The translations under genes and the position numbers were made by a program. A DNA stretch of 8,771 nucleotides from Pseudomonadales bacterium. Its GTDB lineage: Bacteria > Pseudomonadota > Gammaproteobacteria > Pseudomonadales > Azotimanducaceae. The notes below the pieces were generated by a model. It was not told the DNA's origin, ran no database searches, and was given only the letters and a program-made list of their open reading frames with translations. The stretch covers positions 1 through 8,771 of the forward strand of contig SKXG01000161.1 of NCBI GenBank assembly GCA_007128525.1. Direction: 5' to 3'. This document shows positions 1 through 5,825 of the stretch, in pieces; within the stretch, counting starts at the first letter, position 1, and each line of letters starts with the position of its first letter.

Positions 1-50
1 AATCGCGTTACTACACCGCTGCGCCTGCGCGGTCTGCGATAGACCTCAGA

Positions 51-689
51 TCAGGCGCGTCGGGTTGCCAGGCGCTCGGACTCCAGCTCGGTCAGGCAGC
101 CCTTGTCCTGCAGGTACTGGTTGCACTCGCCGTACAGCAGGCCAAGGCCGTCAAGCACGAAGCGGCTGAACAGCTCCTGGATGATCTCGATGCTGTCGGT
201 ATCCAGCTTCAGAGATCGACAGGACACCACAAAGGCCCGTGACACTTGGGTCGGACTGATGGGCAGATCGCGGACATTGGAAAAGGCGTTGCCACTGACC
301 TGGCCGGCACGCTCATTGACCTGCTGCAGGACGCCACCGAAGTGCGCCGTACTCTTTTCGGCCATGCGCATAACCAGCCGCTCCAGCGGATCCATCTCAC
401 CCTCTGCCGGTGCCCGCTGTGCCGGTTCCTGAAACCAGCGGTCCTGATAGCGGTCCATCACCCGGGCAAAGCTCTGCACCAGGCTGTTGCGCCGAAACCG
501 CAGCTCGCGCATCAGATCGAAGCAGCGCCGCCGCTGTTCCTCGTTCTCCGTTCGATATGCCAGCTCGAAGAGGCCGTCTTCGATATTGCTGTAAAAACCG
601 TCCATCAGGCGTAGCAGTGCCTGAGTAAAGCCATGATGCACGGTGCCTAAAGTGGCAATCGCGTCGGTTTGCTGATCCTTTGGCAACAC
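51..689 (-). CDS. Stand-alone protein resembling the N-terminal part of DUF1631 (unknown function)
   Basis: This encodes a soluble, mainly helical protein of 212 residues with no signal peptide or membrane segment. Residues 30-72 (DGFYSNIEDGLFELAYRTEN, then a CFDLMRELRFRRN stretch) match my memory of the DUF1631 N-terminal pattern, in which a D-x-LF-x-LA segment precedes an MRE-x-R-x-RR segment. Residues 142-200 (L-P-I-S-P, a LFSRFVLDGLGLLYGECN helix, then Q-D-K-G-C-L) match the family's later N-P-L-S-P and LF-x-x-x-V-x-x-x-L-x-x-LY-x-x-x-N stretch. Full DUF1631 proteins are about 700 residues or longer, so this is a short stand-alone version or a remnant. The frame after the stop shows no family-like sequence. 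No ATG fits: GTG at 689 and TTG at 686 are both possible, and the strong AGGGAGGA at 693-700 is better spaced for TTG. It follows gspM in the same direction after a 228-nt gap, so a link with secretion is not shown. The family assignment is from recall; no function can be given. Confidence 0.85.
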   Translation of the reverse strand: MLPKDQQTDAIATLGTVHHGFTQALLRLMDGFYSNIEDGLFELAYRTENEEQRRRCFDLMRELRFRRNSLVQSFARVMDRYQDRWFQEPAQRAPAEGEMDPLERLVMRMAEKSTAHFGGVLQQVNERAGQVSGNAFSNVRDLPISPTQVSRAFVVSCRSLKLDTDSIEIIQELFSRFVLDGLGLLYGECNQYLQDKGCLTELESERLATRRA

Positions 690-692
690 CTG

Positions 693-700
693 TCCTCCCT
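693..700 (-). promoter_or_regulatory. Ribosome binding site of the DUF1631-like gene
   Basis: The minus strand reads AGGGAGGA here, a near-perfect Shine-Dalgarno sequence. The core GGAGG ends 4 nt before the GTG at 689 and 7 nt before the TTG at 686. Both are weak start codons, and the spacing favours TTG. A site this strong supports the gene being translated in its own right. Confidence 0.7.
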
Positions 701-801
701 CGGCCGCCCGTTCAGTTCGAACCTGTACTTGATCCTCTGTCCTCTGAATGGAGTGTAGGTGCTAATTGCGAGCGTAGTGGTGAAGCGGTGAGCAAACCGG
801 G

Positions 802-817
802 TGCGACCCGAGTCGCA
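802..817. repeat. Perfect inverted repeat TGCGAC-4-GTCGCA
   Basis: Two 6-nt arms, TGCGAC and GTCGCA, flank a 4-nt loop. On the minus strand the right half also lies in an alternative pairing (CGGGT, loop CGC, ACCCG), so two mutually exclusive small hairpins can be drawn. A T run is missing, so a classical intrinsic terminator is unlikely. A protein-binding site or chance is as plausible. Confidence 0.4.
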
Positions 818-831
818 AATTTACCAACGCA

Positions 832-860
832 GCGCAAATTGCCGACAATTGCACTTGCGC
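832..860. repeat. Imperfect inverted repeat (bulged stem-loop)
   Basis: The plus-strand arms GCGCAA (832-837) and TTGCGC (855-860) are complementary. Inside them ATTG and CAAT form an inner stem closed by a 4-nt loop, with about 5 unpaired nt on one side. It lies 60-90 nt after the gspM stop and could slow or protect the end of the T2SS transcript. No T run follows it in either direction. Confidence 0.35.
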
Positions 861-917
861 CTTTTAGAATTTCAGGCTATTGCGAGGAGTTGGCTATAAG
901 TTGCTGAGTTTTATGAA

Positions 918-1439
918 TTAGTTCAGATTAATTCGAGCGCTAACCAGCCCCGGTGTGCTTTGCGCGTCAATGGACAGCTGGCGGATTCCCACCTGCTCGC
1001 GGGTGCTCAAATCATTGAGCCAGCTCAGCACGGCGTTGAACTCCTGATCCTGCAGGGTCACGCTGAAACCACCGGTCTCCGGCTGTACGCGACTGAGCTG
1101 CAGGCCGGCGTTGGCGGCGGAGTTGGCCACCTGCGCCATCATCAGGCGTCCTTGACCGCCCCGGCCATCATCACGCCGGGCCTCTCGGGCAGCCCGCAGT
1201 TCCGACTCATGCCGCTCTATCCAGCTCAGCGTTGCCACCGCCTGACGATAGCGGGCGTCATTGCTGGTACGCCACTCGGCAACGGGCTGCCACACCAGGG
1301 CCCAGATCAGCGCAAGGCCCACGGCCAGAGCCAAACCCTTGACAATCAGCTGGTCACGGGAGGACAGGCTGTGCAGCCATTGATAGGCGCTGGTCTGCTG
1401 CCACTCGTTTTGTATCCGGATTTTGAGGCTGTTGAGCAT
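918..1439 (-). CDS. gspM: Type II secretion assembly-platform protein GspM
   Basis: GspM is a bitopic inner-membrane protein that pairs with GspL and links the GspE motor to the periplasmic part of the T2SS. The 173-residue product has a short cytoplasmic N-terminus with the typical W-x-x-L-S-x-R-D-Q stretch (residues 21-30). One transmembrane helix follows at about 32-50 (LIVKGLALAVGLALIWALV), then a helical segment at about 60-90 and a C-terminal ferredoxin-like region at about 110-173. The start at 1439 is chosen because a GAGGAG ribosome site at 1446-1451 sits 6 nt before it. The same frame stays open to an ATG at 1559, but that would add 40 non-family residues overlapping gspL. The length fits the family. 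It begins 10 nt after gspL and is the last T2SS gene; no gspN follows. Confidence 0.93.
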   Translation of the reverse strand: MLNSLKIRIQNEWQQTSAYQWLHSLSSRDQLIVKGLALAVGLALIWALVWQPVAEWRTSNDARYRQAVATLSWIERHESELRAAREARRDDGRGGQGRLMMAQVANSAANAGLQLSRVQPETGGFSVTLQDQEFNAVLSWLNDLSTREQVGIRQLSIDAQSTPGLVSARINLN

Positions 1440-1445
1440 TGCGGT

Positions 1446-1451
1446 CTCCTC
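1446..1451 (-). promoter_or_regulatory. Ribosome binding site of gspM, overlapping the gspL stop
   Basis: The minus strand reads TGAGGAG: the gspL TGA stop (1450-1452) merges into the GAGGAG Shine-Dalgarno sequence. The ATG of gspM follows after 6 nt. This placement fixes the gspM start and suggests that terminating ribosomes re-initiate there. Confidence 0.75.
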
Positions 1452-2865
1452 AGGCGCCACGTATGCGAAGTCGGGCGCGAATTCTGTCGTCCTGCTGTTC
1501 GGCTGACGTGATGTCGACGCCCAGACCATTGGCGGCGAGCTGGTCACGCAGGCGTTCAAGCGCCGGAAAGTCAGCCACGCTCAAGTCCACACTGAGTTCG
1601 GTGCGGGCATCGCTGTAGCTGACATTGCGCAGGTTTGGCGATTCACCTGCCTGCATGCTTTTGGCGAGCTGGGCCAACATGACCAGAAAGCGGTTGTCGC
1701 CATCGCTGGCGCCGATGCGCTCGGACATCATGATGCGCAGTCGCTGTACGGTGGCCGCCTGTGCCGTGCGTTGTTCATCCGGAAAGTAACTTAAGAAGAG
1801 CTCGCGAACTTCACGCTCAACACGGTCGGCCTGATGGCCGGCCCAGATGGCCTGACCGGCGTTGGCGATCAGCGCGACGACGAACCAGATACCGGCAAGT
1901 GCGGCAACGGCACGCCAGCGCAGCCAGGGTTGACTGCCCTGTCGCTCCAGCTGAAAGCTGCCCTGGCGCAGGTTGATGCCCTGCCCGCTGCGCCAACCGG
2001 CCAACAGTGCTTCAATGGCCAGCGGCCGGGTCAGATCGGCTTCGCTGGCACTTGTGGCTTCAGCGTCCTGCTCTGGCGCTGCCTCCGTGGCCACCCCTTG
2101 AGGCTGCAGCGGCGCCCAGGCCAGTGCCGCAGCACCCTCTTGCGCAAGCTGCGCACGCTCGAGCTCGGTGGGTGCGCCGTTGCCGGTCCGGATCTGGATG
2201 TCCGGTACCGGGACGCTGGTCAGTTCTTCCGGCAGGCCGCGCGCTGCGCCGGCCTGTGCGATCAATGCGGTCAGCGTCAGCAGCAGGTTGTCTCTGTCAG
2301 TCGCCAGGCTCTGTGCCGGGGTGCGGACCAGTACCCGCTGCAGCGACGGTTCTGCGGCATCCGGGTCGGCGTCCGCGACGTACAGGCTGATGTCGGCACC
2401 TTGAATCGGTAACAGGTCGGCGTCGAGCAGAACCTGAGCCGGCTCCAGGCCGACCTGCTGCAGGGCAGCCAGCCAGTCGGCTAGCAAGTCGCGTTCCAGT
2501 ACATGACAGTTGACCGGCTGTTTGGCCCGGATCGGACCGCAGGCGATGTGCATCGCATCGAGATCTGATGCGAGGTATTCCTCGACGACAAACGGCAGCG
2601 CCTTGCGGATCTGCGTTGTACTGCGGCCCGGCACATTCACCTGCAGCGACAGGCTGTGTTCGGTTGGAATCAAGGCGACGATCGCATCCGGTTCGTTCTG
2701 CACCGACTCCGGCGCCAGCTCGGCCAGGGCCGCCAGGTCGCCCTGGCCCTGACTGTGCGGGCTGCCGTCGGGCTCAAGGCAAACCCAGCGCAACCGCGGA
2801 ATGTGCCAGCTGCCATCAGCCTCTGTGGTGGCCGGTGTCAGCAGATGTATGAACAGTCGTTGCAT
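1450..2865 (-). CDS. gspL: Type II secretion protein GspL, cytoplasmic recruiter of the GspE ATPase
   Basis: GspL anchors the ATPase GspE to the inner membrane and binds GspM through its periplasmic domain. The 471-residue product has a large cytoplasmic actin-like region (about 1-300) with the conserved RKALPFVVEEYLASD stretch at 88-101. A single transmembrane helix follows at about 317-341 (within WRAVAALAGIWFVVALIANA), then a periplasmic helix and a ferredoxin-like domain (about 390-471). Residues about 250-280 form an Ala, Glu and Gln-rich acidic segment inside the cytoplasmic part, just before the LAIEALLAGW and INLRQGSF stretch. It looks like a flexible linker. The length is at the upper end for the family. 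The gene starts 5 nt after the gspK stop, and its own stop overlaps the gspM ribosome site. Position between gspK and gspM agrees with the assignment. Confidence 0.95.
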   Translation of the reverse strand: MQRLFIHLLTPATTEADGSWHIPRLRWVCLEPDGSPHSQGQGDLAALAELAPESVQNEPDAIVALIPTEHSLSLQVNVPGRSTTQIRKALPFVVEEYLASDLDAMHIACGPIRAKQPVNCHVLERDLLADWLAALQQVGLEPAQVLLDADLLPIQGADISLYVADADPDAAEPSLQRVLVRTPAQSLATDRDNLLLTLTALIAQAGAARGLPEELTSVPVPDIQIRTGNGAPTELERAQLAQEGAAALAWAPLQPQGVATEAAPEQDAEATSASEADLTRPLAIEALLAGWRSGQGINLRQGSFQLERQGSQPWLRWRAVAALAGIWFVVALIANAGQAIWAGHQADRVEREVRELFLSYFPDEQRTAQAATVQRLRIMMSERIGASDGDNRFLVMLAQLAKSMQAGESPNLRNVSYSDARTELSVDLSVADFPALERLRDQLAANGLGVDITSAEQQDDRIRARLRIRGA

Positions 2866-2870
2866 AGTCT

Positions 2871-3815
2871 CTACTCAGTGCGCATGCGCGACGCAAAGCG
2901 TTTGCCAAAATCACGGGAAATCAACGTGATGCTGCCATCATCCGGGTCACGACGCACCACGCTGACCAGCTCTGATCGCACGCCACCGATCTCGGCCCGC
3001 GCCTCGATTCTGAAGAACTGGCTTTGTACCACCAGGGCGTCCTGAGCGCCATTGAGTTCCGGAATCTCTGCGATGGCGCTCTCGACTGTGGCAAAGGTCC
3101 GGGGTTGTTCGGCCAGCGCTTCAGCGCGGGCCAGCTCCAGTTGTGGCGCGACGGCATGCAGTGTCATGGCGTTGGCTGTATTGACGTTGACCGCCTGCAC
3201 ATCGGCGGGCAGCACGGTGACCCACGGCAGCAGCGCATCGACCTGGGCCTGATCAATCTCCTGTAGCAGGCGCAGTTCGGAGGTGTCTCCGGCCAGCTGG
3301 TTGGCGGCCCGATACGGCGGATCATTCAGCAGGTACTGGCTGTCTTCGGCCCCGAACCCGGTAATTTCATCATCCATGTCGATCCAGTCTTTCCACAGCT
3401 CGGCAATCCGCCCTTCGAGCCCGAGCGCAGCCAGCAATCGTTGCAGGCGCTGCATCTCCTCCGGTGCGTCGCCCGCCTGCAGGGCGTTCAGGTTGAACAG
3501 GCTGTGCAGATCGACGATGACGAACTCCAGAAAGCCGTCCTCCACTTCAAAAGGTTCCGGCACCTCTGCCCAGGGTTGCTCCAGATGATCAATGCGCTCA
3601 CCGTCAGTCTGCTCCCAGGACATGACCAGAATCTGGCGCGCGTAGGCTTCTGCGCCAAGCACCATCGACAGTGCGCTGTTACTGCCCAGACTTTGCTGGG
3701 TGCGGGCGATGGTCAGGTGATGTCGGCTGATCAGTTGATACAGCAGTGCGCTGACCAGTGCTACGATCAGCAGCATAGTGACCAAGGCGATGCCACGCTG
3801 TCGATGACGTGCCAT
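2871..3815 (-). CDS. gspK: Minor pseudopilin GspK, tip of the T2SS pseudopilus
   Basis: GspK caps the pseudopilus tip together with GspI and GspJ. The 314-residue product starts with a prepilin leader, MARHRQRG; cleavage is expected after Gly8, before IALVTMLLIVALVSALL. Position +5 of the mature protein is Thr13 rather than the Glu of other pseudopilins, which is characteristic of GspK. Further hallmarks are W-K-D-W-I-D (141-146), G-A-E-D-S-x-Y (155-161) with P-P-Y-R and A-N-Q-L (166-174), the VNVNTANAMTLHAV segment (209-222), and S-Q-F-F-R-I near 265-270 before a SVVRR end. These are known from the GspK alpha-domain and from the saposin-like and pilin cores. It is the largest pseudopilin, as is usual. 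Its ATG overlaps the gspJ stop by 1 nt (TGATG). Confidence 0.96.
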   Translation of the reverse strand: MARHRQRGIALVTMLLIVALVSALLYQLISRHHLTIARTQQSLGSNSALSMVLGAEAYARQILVMSWEQTDGERIDHLEQPWAEVPEPFEVEDGFLEFVIVDLHSLFNLNALQAGDAPEEMQRLQRLLAALGLEGRIAELWKDWIDMDDEITGFGAEDSQYLLNDPPYRAANQLAGDTSELRLLQEIDQAQVDALLPWVTVLPADVQAVNVNTANAMTLHAVAPQLELARAEALAEQPRTFATVESAIAEIPELNGAQDALVVQSQFFRIEARAEIGGVRSELVSVVRRDPDDGSITLISRDFGKRFASRMRTE

Positions 3816-4468
3816 CAGGGCGCCGCTTCCTGCGGTGGCGGTACATCATCGGGTGTGCCCTCGTAGAGCAATGCGCCGGGTACGTCCCACACCCGGACCA
3901 GCTCTCCAAACGGCGGTACGTCCAGGCGCATGCTGACTGCAGCGAGATCCGCTTCAGGGTCCATGGCCTGTTCGGCCATCAAGGGCCAGAAGCTGTGGCT
4001 TTCACCGCTGACGTCAATGGCGCTGAATTCCAGCAGATAGACATCTTCCAGCATCACCTGCCGCATCGGCATGGTGTCTTCAGCCCGATCCAGCACGAGC
4101 CAGTAATAGCGCACCAATGCTTCGTCCTCGATGGCGTAGGCGACGCGCTGCAGATCGCTGCGAGGCATGGTCAGCGGGTTGCGCCAGCCCTTACGGGTCA
4201 GGCTGATCGGATAACGGTCTGAGATGCTGATGGCCGGCAGTGGATCACCGAACTCATCGCGAACCGGTCGCTGCTGGGCAAGCTGCATGATGTCGCGCTG
4301 TATGATCTGCAAGGCGCGCTGGGTATCGGACAACCGGTCGGCACGTTCACTGACCGAAGACTGACTGCGGATCATGTTTTGCAGCAGCTGCGTCGACAGC
4401 ACGCCGAGAACCGCGAACACGCCCATTGCGATCAGCATTTCCATCAGCGTAAAACCGCGGCTTTGCAT
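3815..4468 (-). CDS. gspJ: Minor pseudopilin GspJ
   Basis: GspJ is an inner-membrane pilin-like protein that joins GspI and GspK in the pseudopilus tip complex. The 217-residue product has a very short leader (MQSRG) with cleavage expected before Phe6. Glu10 stands at mature position +5, and the hydrophobic helix runs to about residue 28. Family hallmarks are QRDIMQLAQQRPVRDEFG (57-74), then LTRKGWRNPLTMPRSDLQRV (90-109), where the G-W-x-N-P and R-S-x-L-Q-R-V residues are typical, and a later VYLLEF strand (143-148). The C-terminal tail is Pro and Glu-rich (PDDVPPPQEAAP). Both ends overlap the neighbouring genes by 1 nt in TGATG junctions, which suggests coupled synthesis of the tip proteins. 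Confidence 0.96.
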   Translation of the reverse strand: MQSRGFTLMEMLIAMGVFAVLGVLSTQLLQNMIRSQSSVSERADRLSDTQRALQIIQRDIMQLAQQRPVRDEFGDPLPAISISDRYPISLTRKGWRNPLTMPRSDLQRVAYAIEDEALVRYYWLVLDRAEDTMPMRQVMLEDVYLLEFSAIDVSGESHSFWPLMAEQAMDPEADLAAVSMRLDVPPFGELVRVWDVPGALLYEGTPDDVPPPQEAAP

Positions 4469-4851
4469 CAGTGACGTCCCACAAAGCCGATCAGTTGTTC
4501 CGAGCTGCGACCACGACCGGTCTCATCCAGCAGGCTGACTTCCACTTCGATTCGTCGCAGGTACGGGTGTGTGGTTTCGATTATTCGGATTTCGATGTCC
4601 CATTCCCGCCCCGCCATCATCTGTCGGCGACTGTTGGTCCCGGTGCTCAGTGGTTCTGTATTGGCGCGTCGTGATGCACGCAGCAGTGCCAGTTCGTTCT
4701 TGGCGATCCAGTTGGCGAGCGTACGCTCTTCAAGGCGCTGCTGTTGCGACAGCGTGTCGCTGGTGGTTGTGTAGGCCGTGATGGCGACGATGGCAAACAC
4801 CACCAGTGCCACCAGCAACTCGACCAGCGTAAAACCACGGCTCGAACGCAT
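4468..4851 (-). CDS. gspI: Minor pseudopilin GspI
   Basis: GspI initiates the minor-pseudopilin tip complex and contacts GspJ and GspK. The 127-residue product has leader MRSSRG, cleavage expected before Phe7, Glu11 at mature +5 and a hydrophobic helix to about residue 27. The LANWIAKNELALLR helix (45-58) is the recognised family signature, matching the A-x-x-x-A-x-N-E/x-L pattern. The G-R-E-W-D-I-E-I-R segment (81-89), followed by T-x-x-P-x-L-R-R-I-E-V-E-V, gives the C-terminal strands. The length is typical. The ATG overlaps the gspH TGA by 1 nt, and a GGAG lies 5 nt upstream of it. The stop overlaps the gspJ start in the same way. Confidence 0.95.
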   Translation of the reverse strand: MRSSRGFTLVELLVALVVFAIVAITAYTTTSDTLSQQQRLEERTLANWIAKNELALLRASRRANTEPLSTGTNSRRQMMAGREWDIEIRIIETTHPYLRRIEVEVSLLDETGRGRSSEQLIGFVGRH

Positions 4852-5396
4852 CAGGTCTCCGGGCGCTCTGCGCGGGTACGGGACAAGCCGTCGGAGCTGA
4901 CCGCCCAGGCCGTCAGTCCCCAGCCGTCTGGTGCCATTACGCTGATGTCGAAGGCGGTTTGCTCGCCGCTGGAGAACATGAAGATCTGTGGCATGCCATT
5001 GCCGCGGGCAAAGGGGCTGGTCTCATCCTGATCCCGCTCCTGGTTCTGACGATCGCGCAGAGCGGCGGGTTGCTCAACCAGTACACTCAAGTCGAAAGGT
5101 TCGATCTCGCGCGGTGTAAAGGGCGCATAGTCGAGTTCCTCCCAGGCATCCTCGCGATCGTCGTAACGCAGGAAGTGATAGCGACTGCCGTCGATGCGCA
5201 GACCCAGTTCCTGGTTCTGCAGCTGCGCTTCATCCCGCGCCAGCTCAATGAGCAGCGCGAGCCGCTGTGCTTCAGTGCGAAGGTTGCGTTCCCGGTCCCG
5301 CCCGGCAAGATTGACCGCAACTGTACCGGCCAGCGTGGCGACAATGACCATCACGACCAGCAGCTCAATCAGTGTAAAGCCGCGCGTTTTGACCAC
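4851..5396 (-). CDS. gspH: Minor pseudopilin GspH
   Basis: GspH is a pilin-like component that bridges the pseudopilus tip to the GspG shaft. The 181-residue product has leader MVKTRG, cleavage expected before Phe7, Glu11 at mature +5 and a hydrophobic helix to about residue 30. Family features include the RLALLIELARDEAQLQNQELGLRI region (45-68), a Y-H-F-L strand (73-76), and the C-terminal PQIFMFSSGEQTAFDISV region (136-153), which is the usual G-containing strand pair. Residues about 112-131 form a Gln, Arg, Asp and Glu-rich loop. The start codon is GTG and shares its first G with the gspG TAG stop (TAGTG). No strong Shine-Dalgarno sequence precedes it, so translation probably depends on ribosomes leaving gspG. 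Confidence 0.94.
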   Translation of the reverse strand: MVKTRGFTLIELLVVMVIVATLAGTVAVNLAGRDRERNLRTEAQRLALLIELARDEAQLQNQELGLRIDGSRYHFLRYDDREDAWEELDYAPFTPREIEPFDLSVLVEQPAALRDRQNQERDQDETSPFARGNGMPQIFMFSSGEQTAFDISVMAPDGWGLTAWAVSSDGLSRTRAERPET

Positions 5397-5824
5397 TAGA
5401 GGTCCCGGTAGTGAATTTCCGCATCGACGCCTTCACCGCCTTCGGAGCCGTCGGCGCCCAGCGAATAGAGTTCGAAGCTGCGACCACTGTTGATGTAAAT
5501 GAACTCGTTGCCCCACGGGTCGCGCGGTAGCCGCCGCAGGTAACCCTGCTCATTGTAGTTGCGCGGTTCGGGGAAGCCGCTCGGCCGACTCGCAAGCGCT
5601 TCCAGGCCCTGCTCCGTCGACGGATAGTGGTTGTTGTCGAGGCGATACATCTCCAGCGCGTTGGCAATGGCACGGATGTCACTCTGTGCTGCTGTCACTT
5701 TGGCCTGGTCATCGCGACCAACCACATTGGGAACGATCAGTCCGGCAATGATGCCGATGATGACAATCACCACCAGAATTTCGATGAGGGTAAAACCGCT
5801 TTGCGTTCTATGCTTCACTTTCAC
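5396..5824 (-). CDS. gspG: Major pseudopilin GspG
   Basis: GspG is the main subunit of the periplasmic pseudopilus. The 142-residue precursor has leader MKVKHRTQSG, with cleavage and N-methylation expected at Gly10/Phe11 by a prepilin peptidase. Glu15 is at mature +5, followed by the hydrophobic VVIVIIGIIAGLIVPNVVG segment. Family hallmarks are DNNHYPSTEQGLEAL (63-77), YLRRLPRDPWGNEFIY (95-110), and the acidic C-terminal loop SLGADGSEGGEGVDAEI (121-137), which holds the calcium site known in GspG proteins. The start is GTG at 5824, 1 nt after the gspF stop; a second in-frame GTG lies at 5818. Neither has a clear ribosome site, which is notable for what should be the most abundant T2SS protein. 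Confidence 0.97.
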   Translation of the reverse strand: MKVKHRTQSGFTLIEILVVIVIIGIIAGLIVPNVVGRDDQAKVTAAQSDIRAIANALEMYRLDNNHYPSTEQGLEALASRPSGFPEPRNYNEQGYLRRLPRDPWGNEFIYINSGRSFELYSLGADGSEGGEGVDAEIHYRDL

Positions 5825-5825
5825 G

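Larger units (their letters stand above)
690..917. other. Non-coding gap with small repeats between gspM and the DUF1631-like gene
   Basis: This is the longest gap in the window, with more A and T than the flanking genes. It contains a perfect 6-bp inverted repeat (802-817), a larger imperfect inverted repeat (832-860), two copies of CGCAAATT 19 bp apart (814-821 and 833-840), and two near-copies of GCTA(A)TTGCGAG (761-772 and 876-886). I found no convincing sigma70 promoter: a TACACT hexamer on the minus strand at 752-757 has no acceptable -35 partner. I also found no hairpin followed by a T run that would end the T2SS transcript. Read-through into the downstream gene is therefore possible. 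Confidence 0.6.

Noticed and set aside
31..45. Small hairpin (GGTCT, 5-nt loop, AGACC) after the DUF1631-like gene as a terminator
   Set aside because: The stem is only 5 bp with no following T run on the minus strand, so it is not distinguishable from chance.
690..917. Intrinsic terminator for the T2SS operon
   Set aside because: Hairpins can be drawn at 802-817 and 832-860, but none is followed by a run of T on the minus strand.
960..1511. 183-codon plus-strand open frame opposite gspM
   Set aside because: It is the shadow of gspM and the gspL end, with no recognisable motif; the minus-strand genes explain the region.
1440..1559. Upstream ATG at 1559 as the start of gspM
   Set aside because: It would add 40 residues unlike any GspM N-terminus and overlap gspL by about 110 nt, while the ATG at 1439 has an ideal ribosome site.
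1834..2412. 192-codon plus-strand open frame opposite gspL
   Set aside because: It overlaps gspL, is Cys, Arg and Gly-rich with no domain pattern, and several other frames stay open here because of high GC.
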